Shown here in pieces: positions 1-11,022 of a stretch of DNA of 64,000 nucleotides. Each line of letters opens with the position of its first letter. The first letter of the stretch is position 1. The translations under genes and the position numbers were made by a program. The notes beneath the pieces were generated by a model that was not told the origin of the DNA, did not search any database, and saw only the letters and a program-made list of their open reading frames with translations. The DNA lies in contig NW_005200011.1 in assembly GCF_000372725.1 (NCBI RefSeq), positions 682,023 through 746,022 of the forward strand, read 5' to 3'. The stretch is from Emiliania huxleyi CCMP1516. Its lineage: Eukaryota; Haptophyta; Isochrysidales; Noelaerhabdaceae.

Positions 1-1081
1 GCTCTCGTCGTGCGGCTCGGCCCCTTCCTACCTCCCCCGGCCAGGGCTGCTCGGGCACGGCGAGGGCGTGACACGGCTCAACACGCCGACCCGCCTCCCG
101 TCGACGCTGGGTGGTGAGCGCGCCGTGAGCGTGGCGGCTGGAGATGCCCACAGCCTCGCCCTCACAGGCAGCGGCGCCGTTTGGAGCTGGGGCAGTGGAG
201 GCTTGTGCGCGCTGGGCCACGGCGACGAGGGAGATGAGCTTCTGCCCAAGAAGATCGAGGCCTTTGCTGGCCAGCGCGTCGTCACTGTGTCGGCTGGGGA
301 CCGCCACAGCCTGGCCCTCACCGCCGACGGCGCCCTCTGGAGCTGGGGCTTTGGAGGCGACGGCCGGTTGGGCCACGGCGACACTCAGCACCAGCTGCTG
401 CCTAAGAAGGTCGAGGCGTTGGCAGGGCAGCGCGTTGTCGCTCTGTCGGCGGGAGGCGACCACAGCCTCGCCCTCGCCGCCGACGGCAGCGTCTGGAGCT
501 GGGGCTATGGATACCTTGGCCAGCTGGGCCACGGCGACGTGCAGAACCAGCTGCTGCCCAAGAAGATCGAGGCCTTTGCTGGCCAGCGCGTTGTCGCTGT
601 GTCGGCGGGAGGCGACCACAGCCTCGCCCTCGCCGCCGACGGCGCCGTCTGGTCCTGGGGCTGGGGAGACTTTGGCCGGTTGGGCCACGGTGACACGCAG
701 CACCAGCTGCTGCCGAAGAAAGTCGACACGTTGGCAGGGCAGCGCGCCGTCGCTGTGTCGGCTGGACGCCGACACAGCCTCGCCCTCACCGCCGACGGTG
801 CCGTCTGGAGCTGGGGCTGGGGAGCCTTTGGCAATCAGGGCCACGGCGACCAGCAGGAACAGCTGCTGCCCAAGAAGCTCGAGGCGTTGGCGAGTCGGCG
901 CGTCGTCGCTGTGTCGGCTGCAGCCGTGCATAGCCTCGCCCTCACCGCCGACGGCGCTGTCTTTGCTTGGGGAAAGGGCGATAGCGGCTGCCTAGGACAC
1001 GGAGAGGACGTGTCCAACCAACTGCTGCCCAAGAAGGTCGAGGCGTGGGCGCCGTGCAGTGAGGTGCCTGCATACCGGTAG
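1..1081 (+). CDS. RCC1/ATS1-repeat protein, 5' partial
   Basis: Predicted beta-propeller protein of the RCC1 superfamily; members act as guanine-nucleotide exchange factors or as adaptor domains, and the role here is unknown. The frame is open to the window edge, so the N-terminus is missing; a CAG acceptor just before position 51 may mark the true exon start, because the RCC1 match (G-L-L-G-H-G) begins there. Six or more blades of about 52 residues repeat the pattern WSWG-x-G-x(3)-LGHGD-x(4)-LLPKK, with HSLAL in each blade. The repeats are nearly identical at DNA level with a period of about 156-159 bp, which suggests recent internal duplication. The protein ends at TAG 1079-1081. No intron is needed in the visible part. 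RCC1-like family is secure; a specific function is not. Confidence 0.85.
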   Translation, partial: LSSCGSAPSYLPRPGLLGHGEGVTRLNTPTRLPSTLGGERAVSVAAGDAHSLALTGSGAVWSWGSGGLCALGHGDEGDELLPKKIEAFAGQRVVTVSAGDRHSLALTADGALWSWGFGGDGRLGHGDTQHQLLPKKVEALAGQRVVALSAGGDHSLALAADGSVWSWGYGYLGQLGHGDVQNQLLPKKIEAFAGQRVVAVSAGGDHSLALAADGAVWSWGWGDFGRLGHGDTQHQLLPKKVDTLAGQRAVAVSAGRRHSLALTADGAVWSWGWGAFGNQGHGDQQEQLLPKKLEALASRRVVAVSAAAVHSLALTADGAVFAWGKGDSGCLGHGEDVSNQLLPKKVEAWAPCSEVPAYR

Positions 1082-1158
1082 TTCCTAGTTGGACAAGGCT
1101 CCGAGCCACCAGGATATTGAGCGTATGAGATAAACCCGAATCTGATGATGCCATCGGC

Positions 1159-2093
1159 CAGCCCTTCGAGTTCGCGCGGATTTCGCGAACTCCGAACTCG
1201 AACGAACGCAGCCGGCGGGGCCCAGCCCGAACCTCGAAACTGAACGGACCGCGCCGGCTGTGGAAGGCGCGAACTGCGAAAACGAACGAACGTTCGTGAA
1301 CTCCGTTCGAACTAGGAAAAAAAGAAAATCATCGGCAGGAATTCGTTCGTTCGCAGCATCCACGAGCCGCGCTGAACGAACTCGCGCAACTGCCTCTGCG
1401 CGTGCGGACGCGGGTCTGGCCCTCAATCTCAGGTGCCCATATACACAGGCGGCACTAGCACAGTTCTGACGGTCCGCGACAGTCTGCAATCTAGCGGACT
1501 ACGGGCGCGACTACCCCGGTGCGCCGCCGCCCGCCGCGGACCATTCGGCCCACGGCGGCTCCGGCCGCTACCTGCTCAAGGTCGGCCCATCGACCCGCCC
1601 ACCCCAGAGCGGTTCCCGCAGCTGGACCGCTCCGAGGACTAGGGTCCCGATGGTGCCGGCTGCGCTGTGAGCAGGGCCGCCCTGTGGTGCCTGGGCGCCG
1701 TGCGTGCTGACTGGCGAATAGAATGGGGGAGACGGGGGCTCCCCGAGGCGTCCAGGCATACTAGGCCTCTAGTAGGCAACCAGGGACTATACAGGCCTGC
1801 AGAGCCAAAAAATACATATTGCGGTTCGTTCGCGGTTCGTTCGCAGTTCAGACGAACTTCCCTGGTTTCCTCGGCCTGCGGGTGTGAAGCGGGTCGGGGG
1901 GGGGAGGAGAAAAGAAAAGGCTCGAGTTCACGAACTAGTTCGAGGGTTCGGGCACCCAAGGGCGAACGACCGAACCGATGCAGCGAACCAAGGGGATGCC
2001 GTCCAGAGCGAACTCCGAAACCGAACGAACCGCGAGTTCACCGAACCAGTTCACGAACCAGTTCGCCAGTTCGCCAGCGAACTCGAAGGGCTG
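1159..2093. repeat. GAAC/GTTC-rich unit bounded by inverted repeats
   Basis: A 17-bp perfect inverted repeat (CAGCCCTTCGAGTTCGC at 1159-1175, its complement at 2077-2093) bounds about 0.9 kb. Both arms are packed with GAACGAAC/GTTCGTTCG motifs (about 1170-1420 and 1820-2090), while the middle (about 1430-1800) is ordinary GC-rich sequence. I see no convincing coding region and no clear target duplication. It could be a non-autonomous DNA element or a foldback structure; it lies between the RCC1-like gene and the F-box gene. Confidence 0.5.
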
Positions 2094-2327
2094 CCATCGG
2101 CAGGGTTCGGCTCCGAGCCGGGGGATTCTGCGGCAGCCGCGTGCGCAACACAACGACCGTGCGAGCAACGGTTGCGTTTTGTTAGGGCTCTCTGATCGCA
2201 GAGAGGGTGGGGTCGACCCGGACAACAACCCCGAGGTCTCGCGAAGCAGTTTGGACACAAAAGCAGTTGCGAGGCGTGGGGTTGGAGTGCTTTCTGTCTG
2301 CTGCCCTGCCACCGCCAACGGATCGCA

Positions 2328-4611
2328 ATGACCCTCGAGATCGCCCACCTCAGCGCCGATGAGCTCAACCTGATCTTCGATAGCCTCTCGCCACTCGAGG
2401 CGCGCGCAGCGGCATGCGTCTGCCGTCGGTGGCAGCAGCTGGTCAGCCCAAGCCGCCGACGACTCCTCGCTGTCACGAGTGCCGGCAACAACACAACCAT
2501 CGCCGCGGCATGGACCACACTAGCCCCTTATGTCCAGGACACTTCGCGTAGGCCCATGGCGCTGCGTCGACGTGGGGCACACCGTGACGCGCGTGACGAC
2601 ACTTCCGGGACGCCTGAGTAGGATCAAACGAGATTGTGCTCTTCGATGCGCGTGGGCGCGTGGTGCAGCGCTTTACGGCACTGCCGCCGCCGCAGCGGCG
2701 CCAGCGGCGGGGCGGCGGAAGGACGTACCGAGGCGTCTCTTCCTGGCGACAGCAGCGCGGCGCAGGCGGCCGTGACCCACTAGCTAGCCTTTGTCGGGGA
2801 CCTAACCTGAGCCCATTGAGCCCACCTCGAACCCCCGCCCAGGCAACTGGCCGACCTGCCTCGCCTTTGGACCGCGCGGCGCGCCGGACGCCGCGCAGAG
2901 TGCGTCGCGTGCGAGGTCGACTGAGATGCGCCGAGGTCTGCCGAGATGTAGGTTCGTGTCTCGGTTACTGCGAGGCCGTGAGGAGCGCCTCAACCACAGC
3001 TGTGAGCAGTAGGCGAGCTCTTCGTCTCTCAGTATCGCGTGAGAGGCGTGCTGCAGTTCGAGCGGTCGCCTCACGGGTACTGCTACCGCCGCACCGTCGC
3101 GTCGGCCGCGACTCCCCTGTTGTGACGGCTGCGCAGGGCCTCTCCAGATCGCTGGCCCCGAGAATCTAGGCCGCTTCACTCTCCTCGCCCGAGGGCATCT
3201 GCTGTGCGCACGGCAGCCTCTACCTCGCTTGTGTTGACCGAGGGGTGATCGTGCGGCTTGCCTTGGCTGCCGGCGCCGCGCCGCTGGAGGCGACGGCCGG
3301 GGTGATCGCGTGCCTTCAGCCTCTCCCGTGAGCAGGCGCGCTGCTCGAGGAGACGCGCCCCTTCGAGGGGACGGCAGGGGAGGCGCCTGCCACTTGCCCC
3401 GCGCCGCCAAGCCTGCCACTGCCCCGCCGCCGCCGCTGCCGCTGCGCGTGCCTTCACCGCGCGTCGGCGTGGCAGATGTATGTGTACTGGGGCATGGCCC
3501 TCGGCCCAGACGGCAGCTGTGGCGCGACAGAGCCGAGAGGAGCGTGAGCATCGCTTCAGGGCACGGCTCTGTGAGTAGGCCACCTCTATGTTGCGGCGCA
3601 CGTGAGCGAGGAGGGGGGGCACGCGCCCTCCTCCTCGCTCGCCATGCGTCCGGCCCGTGAGCAGCGCAGCTTCACAAGCGCCACCATCACGTGAACAGGC
3701 ACTACCTCCGCCCGACACCGATCGGGAGCGGGCGAGTGCTACGGCAGAGGCTCAGCGCCAGCGGCAGCTTCCTCGGCCCCACGGAAGTGTTTGCGGGCCG
3801 CGGTGGGAGCAGCCGGCCGACGCTCACACCGCTCTCGATCGAGCGAGGAGCGGCATCTTCACGCAGCGCGGCGTGAATAGGCGCCAGCTCAACCGGCCGT
3901 CTGACCCGTGCTTTTGCTCCCATGGCAGCTCCCTCTCCTTTCCTGTCGGCGCCGGCCTTTCTTCACGCCGTGCGCTGTGAACAGGCAACCTGCACATCTC
4001 CTCCTTTGTCGCTCCCGGGGGCGCCGCAAGCCAGGCGAGCGTTCGCCAGCCTGCGCCCGGCACTCGGCCCTCTGCCTCTGCCGCTCACGCCACGCTGCTT
4101 GCCCGTGGCGACGCCCAGGCCGCTGCGGAGGGGATGCGGCGGGTCGTCTACACCTTTAGTCCGCAAGGCGATTGCCTCGGCTATCTGCGGCCTTCCGCCG
4201 GAGCCAACAGAGGCGGTTGTTATTGCGTGAAGCGGGTCCTCGGTCATTGCGGTTGTACGAACGTAGGCGTTCCCCTCGTGCGTGACGCAGCGGCATGCTG
4301 TGGGCAGCGTCTCTTCACGCGTGTGGCTGTGAATAGGCGCTTCCCTCATCCGTGACGCGTGGGGCGTCTCTTGTGCGGTGGACGGCGGCTCGAGCTTGCT
4401 CGTGGCGTGCCAGGGCGAGGACCCGGCCAGCGAGGAGGCGATCGTCCAGCTGCGGCAGTTTGTCGAGTTGCAGCTGAGGAGACGCGAGGAGGTGTGAGTA
4501 GGTGCTTGTGCGCCTGCCGAGCTGCGGCTGTGGCGAGCTGCTTGCCACCGAGCGTGCCTCCGCGCCCGACGCGTCCCGCCCCATCGCGTGTGGTGAGGCG
4601 GCGAGCCTCGT
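2328..4611 (+). CDS. F-box protein, multi-exon, exon ends only partly resolved
   Basis: The first exon starts at ATG 2328 and encodes an N-terminal F-box (LSADELNLIFDSLSPLEARA, then CVCRRWQQLV), the motif that binds SKP1 in SCF ubiquitin ligases; the rest would recruit substrate. Downstream stretches that read like exons of the same gene are about 2628-2700 (EIVLFDARGRVVQRF, propeller-like), 3225-3325 (VDRGVIVRLALAAGAAPLEA), 4134-4215 (RRVVYTFSPQGDCLGYLRP), 4378-4492 (DGGSSLLVACQGEDPASEE...LRRREE), and a last one after 4500. Between them lie repeated intron ends of the form TTCAC...GTGARYAG|G at about 3880, 3984, 4336 and 4504, and a GAGAT 10-bp ladder at about 2926-2955. The F-box is clear; exon boundaries, the C-terminal fold and the exact stop are not. 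Some pieces could belong to a second gene. Confidence 0.5.
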
Positions 4612-5130
4612 AGGAGCAGATGCGTGCATAAAGTGTGCCAATTATGTGGCGAACGTGCCGGGGAGTGGCTGACGCCTCGTGTCTGCTCTCCGGAAGCGCG
4701 ATGGGATTTGCATCATTTCATTATGAGCCCCACAATGAATCATGATGAGCCGGAAGAAGAGAAGAATCGATCTCGGCTCTTGAGCCCGGCCTGTATGCAC
4801 AGCACACATCTGGCACGACAAGGGCGTGGACTGGAGCACTCTAGCACACACATACATCGGCACACCAGCTGCGACCAAAGGATTGTTGTTGAGAGAGCAG
4901 ATCCACCCCTTCCGGCTACATCTGCTCTCTCTCCTCAGCAGAGCAGCACATATCCTACAACATACCTACAAGCACATCTCCTCACACCTCTAGAACCTCG
5001 TAGGTAGGTAGGTAGAAAGGTGAAGAACAGAAACAAAGAGGGAAAAAAACACACACAAACGTCGACACGACGGGCGGATTCGCAATCTAAAGGCGCCTCA
5101 GCTTTCGGAGCTTGGCTGCGCCTTGCGGGC
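4612..5130. other. Intergenic; short AT-richer stretch and (GTAG)n repeat
   Basis: No supported gene. GTAGGTAGGTAGGTAGAAAG at 5001-5020 followed by GTGAAGAACAG is the reverse complement of a motif found at about 51541-51567 and 55699-55725, so it is part of a dispersed repeat. Confidence 0.5.
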
Positions 5131-6378
5131 ATGCCAGCGTGCTCAAAAACGCTGCGGAGCACACGATTCAACTACACCGCCGACTCGTGCCCGTGCTCGC
5201 TCGGCGGCTGCACGTCGCTGTGGCCATGCACCGCCTCGCGCCTCTGCTTCAAACACGATCTGCCCTCTGCCGCAGTCGCAGCGTCCCACCGCGCTGCAGC
5301 GCTGGGCAGTGCCACCGCGAGCTCCGACCTCGATGGTGACGGTGGCGGCCGGGGCAGCCACGGCGTCACGTACCTCTTCTTCCTCTCCTTCAACCGGTCG
5401 TTAGTGCGCAATGCCTTTGCCTCCAACCCGTGGAAGGCGCGTGCCAGGGAAGTCAACCGCGTCCTCTGGTTCATGCACACCGCACGAGCAGTCGGTGTGC
5501 GGCCTAGCCGCCGCCACCCGATCGCACCAGCCGCCTAGCCACCTACATGTCAATGTGCAGGCCTCCCGCCGGCGCGGCCTCGCCTCACCCCGCCGCGGCG
5601 GACTTCTTCCCATCTACCTGGCACACATGCACGCACGCCCCGCGACAGGCACCCTGCTGCCCGTCCACGCCGTCGTCGCCGGCGACCGCGATGCGGCGAG
5701 CGAGGCGAAGCTGGAGGCGGCTGGCAGTGCGGCTGTCGAGCGGGCTCGGAGCTTTCTCGGAGCCACCTCGGAGCGTTCCCATAGGCGGCCGGCGTGAGGC
5801 TGCTGTCTGGGCCGATGGTGCCTTCCCCCGCGTGGGCCTCGAAGTGGCACCGCCTCTCCTTCAACAAGATCGCGGCGCTCTCCTTCACGCAGTTCCGCAA
5901 GGTGGTTGTCCTCGACAACGACGTCGGCCTGCTCCGGAGCATGGACCACATGCTGCTCCACGCGCCCGCCCCCGCCGCCGTCTTCCACACCACCATCGGA
6001 CCGCTCGCAAAAAGGACGCCGTGCGCGGTCACGACCGGGCTGCTCGTACTTCGGCCGTCACAGCGCGCCTTTGCCCGCGCGCTCTCCACGCTGGCGGCGA
6101 TGAACTACTCACGCGAGACCTACGACGGCGGCGACGAGGAGTTCTGGCTCCGCTACTTTGCGGACGGGGCGGCGGCGGGCGAGCCGCTCTACGAGCTGCC
6201 GTGGAGGTACCACACGCACCGCTTGCTGCCGCTGCCTCCGGAAGAGTGGTACCGCGTGCGCATGCTCCACCTCATCGGCAGCCTGGCCGGCCGCGGCTTC
6301 TGCATCCCGCGGAACGCGACCCGCGCCGCAGAAATGTATCCGACGTGGACCACCAGGACAGAGAAATGGGGGCTGTGA
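5131..6378 (+). CDS. GT8-like glycosyltransferase (GT-A fold)
   Basis: Putative Golgi-type nucleotide-sugar transferase. Exons 5131-5496, 5561-5716 and 5785-6378 (371 residues, phases close). The core KVVVLDNDVGLLRSMDHML holds a DxD metal/nucleotide-sugar motif (DND) in the usual GT8 setting, preceded by AKLEAAGVRLLSGP and WHRLSFNKIAALSFTQF, typical of glycogenin/galactinol-synthase-like enzymes; GGDEEFWLRYF follows. Intron 1 is GT-AG; intron 2 begins GC and ends CCCATAG, and its last 40 bases match an intron in the TLC gene at 14.7 kb. Both introns start with an imperfect copy of the next exon's first bases. The start ATG at 5131 is the first in frame; no signal peptide is obvious, so an upstream exon is possible. 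Acceptor sugar unknown. Confidence 0.75.
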
Positions 6379-7107
6379 ACGAAGAGGTGTCAGCACAGGG
6401 TTCGCCCACCCTCTCAAACCGACTCGCACAATCGGTCGATTTAAAAATAAAACAAAAAGAGACGAAAATGGGATTCCTTTTTTAATACCCATCTCACACT
6501 AGAGAGGTGTCTGTTTTTATTTAAAATTACTAAACCCAGTTTTCTCGAGTTCATTTCACTATGTTTTTTCACCACTCACAACGTCTGTCGTCCTCATCTC
6601 CAAAAGCCGCCTGCGAGGTAAAGCCGCAGCCCTCCCGTTAATTACGCGATTGCTCGCCGACGGCGACGCGCGGCACCGCAGCACTTGGAGCACTTGGAGT
6701 GCAGCTCTTCGGCCTTTGCACGATGCGTGAGCGTGTCGAGATGCGCGTGTGGGAGCAACGAGACGCTCGGCGCTGCCCGACCGAATACCGAAATAGACAG
6801 GCAGAACCGCTGCTACACGAGCTCGTACCTGCTTCTAGGCGTGTTTTCCGTTTTGAGGAGGTGCTCGCCGAGCAGGCCTGTGACAACTGGTTGGTCTTTG
6901 TTGTAAACTTGTAGTCTAAAATTCAGTCTTAAGGTCCGACCTGTGCGCTGTGGGCACTGCCTCTCTGCCTGCGCTCGGCACCCCTCGGTACACAAAATGC
7001 GCCTGATCACAGCCTTGTTATTGAGAAGAAAATACCCCTATGGCGCAGATCACAGATCTAGGCTTCGTGGATGCGTCCACACCCAACGTTCGCCAATCGT
7101 GCGTTTC
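6379..7107. other. Intergenic, AT-rich 3' flank plus short repeat
   Basis: Positions 6400-6640 are AT-rich for this genome and probably hold the 3' UTR of the GT8 gene. A 22-base motif at about 6682-6706 (two overlapping CACTTGGAG units) is the reverse complement of the ends of the direct repeats at 31.9 and 33.6 kb. No gene seen. Confidence 0.45.
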
Positions 7108-10100
7108 ATGGGCGAGCCCCTCCGCACCGTCGTGCGGGTCAAGCGTGCCGAGGCGGGATACGAGGGGCGAGATGCGGGCGCGGGGTCCCTCTTCATCGCC
7201 GGCAACGCCCTCGAGCTCGCCCCTCCGGATCGTGGCGACGGCGTGAGACACTCGTGCGCCATATGAGTGATGCAGATTCTGCGCCAATACGTTAGAGTGA
7301 TCGAGTCGAGGCCGCATCAACTGCCCCAGCGCCTCCACCGCCAACGCTGCCGTCCCAACCGCGTGATGCAGCGCCTACCCACCCTCCAGGTACGGCGCCA
7401 TCTACGACTCCTTTGCCTCCGACCAAGACCTGTGCGAGGTCGAAGTGAGGCCACTCGCCGCCTCACTGGCCACCGGCCTCAATGCAGCGGTTCTGGTTGC
7501 GGGGCACTGCCGCTCGGGACGCGAGGCGCTCTTTGGCGCGATCGCCGCACGAGCGGTTGAGGGCATCTTCGAGGCGATGCGGCAGCGACTGCAGGCTGGC
7601 GATCAGGCTGGAGGACTCACCTTCACACTGACCGCACGGTACGCCTTCATCCCTGCCGCCTCCACAGTCACCACCGCCACGGTCCCCTGCCTTTTCCCAG
7701 TGTAATTTTGCCTCCATTTGCTACCACTCGTGTGTCGCCACTATCGCCCTCGCCGCCGCCACCTCCAGGTACGCCGCAGTCGTGCACAAGGCACCGCATA
7801 TGAGCGACCTTCTCTCCGCAGGGTCTGCCCAAGTCACAGTGGCTGCAGACCCTGCGGCCGCAGGAGGAGTCACTCTGCGCGGGTCCGCTGCGCGCGCCCT
7901 GCCGCAGCCAGGGGCGATCGGGGAGCTACTCCGCACTGCCCGCCAACGGCTTAGACAAGGGCGTCCTCCCCCGCCGTCCTCCGCCTTGCAGCTTGAGCTG
8001 AGGCAAGAGCACAAGGGCCGCTCCGCCGCACCGGATCGCCGGAGGTCGTCGTCGGAAGAGGCTAGCGGTGGCGGTGGCGGCGGCGGTGACGCTGACCTGG
8101 TCTCCTCGCTGCTGCTCGCAGACGTCGAGACAAACGCACTCGGAGACGGGCTGGCCAGCGGGCTTCGCCAGCTTCTCAGCGGCCCCGGCTCTGCGCACGC
8201 TGCGCACAGCGGGCCAGCATTGCTGCTTCGCGACGCCGTCGGCGGGAACTGCAAGACGGTGTTGCTCGGGACGGTGGCGCCGGAGGACTTTGCCGAGTCT
8301 TGCGCGACGTTGCAGCTGGTCGCACAAGGGGCGGGCTTTGTCAACTTCCCCCTCGTCAACGACGTGCGCGCACGTGGCTTGCTGGCGCCGTGGGCGCAAC
8401 GCCCAATCCTCTCGCTTGGGGACGGCCTCTCTTCACGATCGGCTGGTGTGAGTAGGCGCACCACCGGTGGGTGAGCCTGCAGCTACAGGAACAACTCTCC
8501 GCTGCGGAGGGCCGGCTGCAGCACGGGGTCGATTTGCTCGAGGAGGACCGCAGGGCGCTGCCCAACCAGCTGCACGGGGCGGCAGCGCGGCTGCAGGCGC
8601 TGGTCGACCAGATGCAGCAGGATGCGAAAGGGGCTGCGGGCGAGAAGCAAAAGCTGATGGCGGAGGTACTTGAGCTGCGCACCCAGTATAATGGCGCGAC
8701 GGGCGAAGTGGTCGCCCTCAAGGAGGAGGTGGTGGCCACCAAGCAGGAGAAGCTCGCCCTCTCAAAGGAGCTCGTGGCGACGCAGCTCTCCGCCAACGAG
8801 GAGTCAGCCGCGCAGGCCGAGCAGATCTTTAGCCTCGAGCAGGAGGCAATTGCATCGGCAGACCTTCTAGCGCAGCTGCAGGAGCGCGCCGCGAGCCTCG
8901 AGGCCGACCGTGACGGGAAGGCCAACGCGCTCGCCGAGCTGGAGACGACAGCAGAGACGGCACGGCTCGAGGCGGTGAGCTCGCAGGCGCAGGCGAGCAG
9001 TGCTCGCGCCGAGGCGCTCGAGGCGCGCGAGCGGGAAGACGATCTAGCGCTACAGCTGCTCAACATGAGCAACGCCTCCGCGACCGCCGAGTCTCGCCTC
9101 GCGGACGCTGCCGCACAGCTGGAGGCGGCGGAGCGAGAGGCCACAGCGCAGCGCTCGCGCGCTCAGGACGCCATCTCCGAGGCCGAGGCGGCGCGGGGGG
9201 AGGCGCTCAAGCTGGCAGAAGAGGTGTCAAGCCTCAATGTGGTGATGGAACGGCAGGCTCTCTCTCTGCAGCAAGACCGGCTGGCGCTGCAGCGGACGGC
9301 GGTCGAGGCGGCAGAGGCGCAGCTCGAACGGTCGCAGCAGGCCGAGGCGCGTGCTGATAGGGAGAGCCACGCGCTGGGCGAGGAGAGGGCAGCACGCGAG
9401 GCAGCGGTGGCCGAGTACGAGGCGGAGATGGGCGAGGCGCGTGCGCGCGAAACGGCGCTGCGGAGGGCGCTCGCCGATCAGGCGGCGCAGCTGGTTGCAG
9501 CAACCCGCCATCTCGAGCTCTTGGGGGGTGAGGTGCCGGAGACCGAGCAACCGGCGGCAGCTGCAGTCGGGGGAAGGGCAGTAGCAGCGGCAGCCCTAGA
9601 GGCCGCCGAGGCGGAGGCGGAGGCGACGGTGAAAAGAGTGCGGAGCCTCAAGCCGAAGGAGGTGAAGGAGGCCCTCGCCGCTCGCGGGATGAGCAGCAAG
9701 GGCAAGAAGGACGAGCTCCTCGAGCAGCTGGCCGCAGCAGTGCAAGTGGAGCAGACTTCGGCCGTGCAGGATGCGAGGGCGAGGGCGGCCGAGGCGGCGG
9801 CCACTGCAACGGCGGCCGAGGCCGCCGCGGCCGAAGGGACGGCCGCCCTGGCTAAAGCGGCGGTGGAGGCGGGCGAGCCGGGAGCGCTTAAGTCGGAGCT
9901 TGCTCGCTGCAGCGCGTCTGTCAGCCGGACGCTCGAGGTGAACCGCGCGCTCATTGACGCGTACTGGCGGATGCGTGCGCTGGCGGAGCCGGCCGCGCTG
10001 CCTTCGCACGCGGAGCTGCTTGGTGAGGCACTCGTCGAGCCACGGAGCGGCCGGCGCGCTGTCCCGTCGGAGCTAGAGAAGCTGCTGCAGCGCGAGGCGG

Positions 10101-10774
10101 AGCAGCTGAGCACGCAGCTCGCAAAGGCAAAGTCCGAACTCAATACCGAGCGAGACAAGGGCCGCACCGCGCTAGAAGGCTCGCGCGCGAAGCTAGAGCG
10201 GCAGCGGACCGAGGAGAGAGGTCTGGCCGAGCAGGCCAAGGAGGCGACGCGCGGCCTAGAGGAGAGGGAGGCCGAGCTGAGCGCCGCAATCGAGCGGGCC
10301 GAGCAGGCGGAGAGGCGTGCGCAGGAGGCGGAGGCTCAGCTGGATGGGGCCTCGGGGGACGCGGAGGCGACCCAGCGTGCGCTGCTCCACAAGCTGAGCC
10401 GCGAGGCGGAGGACGAGCAGGTGTCGGTGGCAGAGCTGCAGAGGCAGGTTGCCGCGCTTAGCGCAGAGCGGGCGGAGCTGCAGCGGCAGCTCGACGAGGC
10501 GAAGACGACAGCGGAGCCCCCCTTCCCGACCGAAGACGGGCAGGCGGCCCGCACGATCGCGGCGCGCAACGGCGAGCTGCGAGAGCTCCGCTGGAAGGCT
10601 CGCGAGCTGGTCGAGTCGCAGGCCTCCTTAGAGCGCGAGCGCTCGGAGCTCAAGCGACGGGCGATGGCGGCGGAGGAGCAGCTCGCCGAAATGCAGCGCT
10701 TCCTGCCGCAACACATCGGAAAGTACCAAAAAGAGATTGTGCGTCTGCGCGAGTCGCTCAAGGCAAGAGGCTGA
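7108..10774 (+). CDS. Kinesin-like protein with degenerate motor, coiled coil and SAP motif
   Basis: Exons 7108-7253, 7390-7638, 7769-8363 and 8456-10774 give 1102 residues with closing phases. Residues 1-330 align with a kinesin motor: YGAIYDSFASDQDLCE...VRPLAASLATGLNAAVLVAG (strand before the P-loop) and RDAVGGNCKTVLLGTVAPEDFAE...FPLVND (the LGGNxKT region and neck start). The P-loop GQTGSGKT is replaced by GHCRSGRE, and neither SSRSH nor LAGSE is present, so ATP hydrolysis is doubtful. Residues about 340-1100 are Glu/Ala/Arg-rich coiled coil, as in a kinesin stalk. A SAP-like motif (LKPKEVKEALAARG...KDELLEQL, residues about 724-760) interrupts it; SAP motifs usually bind DNA. Likely a scaffold rather than a motor. 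Introns are GT-AG; intron 7639-7768 is flanked by GTACGCC on both sides. The assembly of motor and coil into one gene rests on frame continuity. Confidence 0.75.
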
Positions 10775-11022
10775 TTGCTGATCATTATTTTGTCTACTTT
10801 TTGCGTGTGTGTCGCGCCGCGGCCGCGTGTTGCGGCGCTCTGCCGGGCGCGTTCTGCGTGTGCCGCCACACGGCCCCGTGTCTGCGCGGTGTGCGCGCGG
10901 GGAAAGAAGCGCTCTACCGACCCTGGAGTGTGACCACATTGCATGTGCATGTGGGACATGACACATGCATGTGCATGTCATGCTATGTGTACCTCTTATG
11001 TCACAAGTACTCGACATGCTCG

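Noticed and set aside
8356-10239. Minus-strand Ser/Ala-rich frames opposite the coiled coil
   Set aside because: Shadows of the kinesin-like stalk exon.
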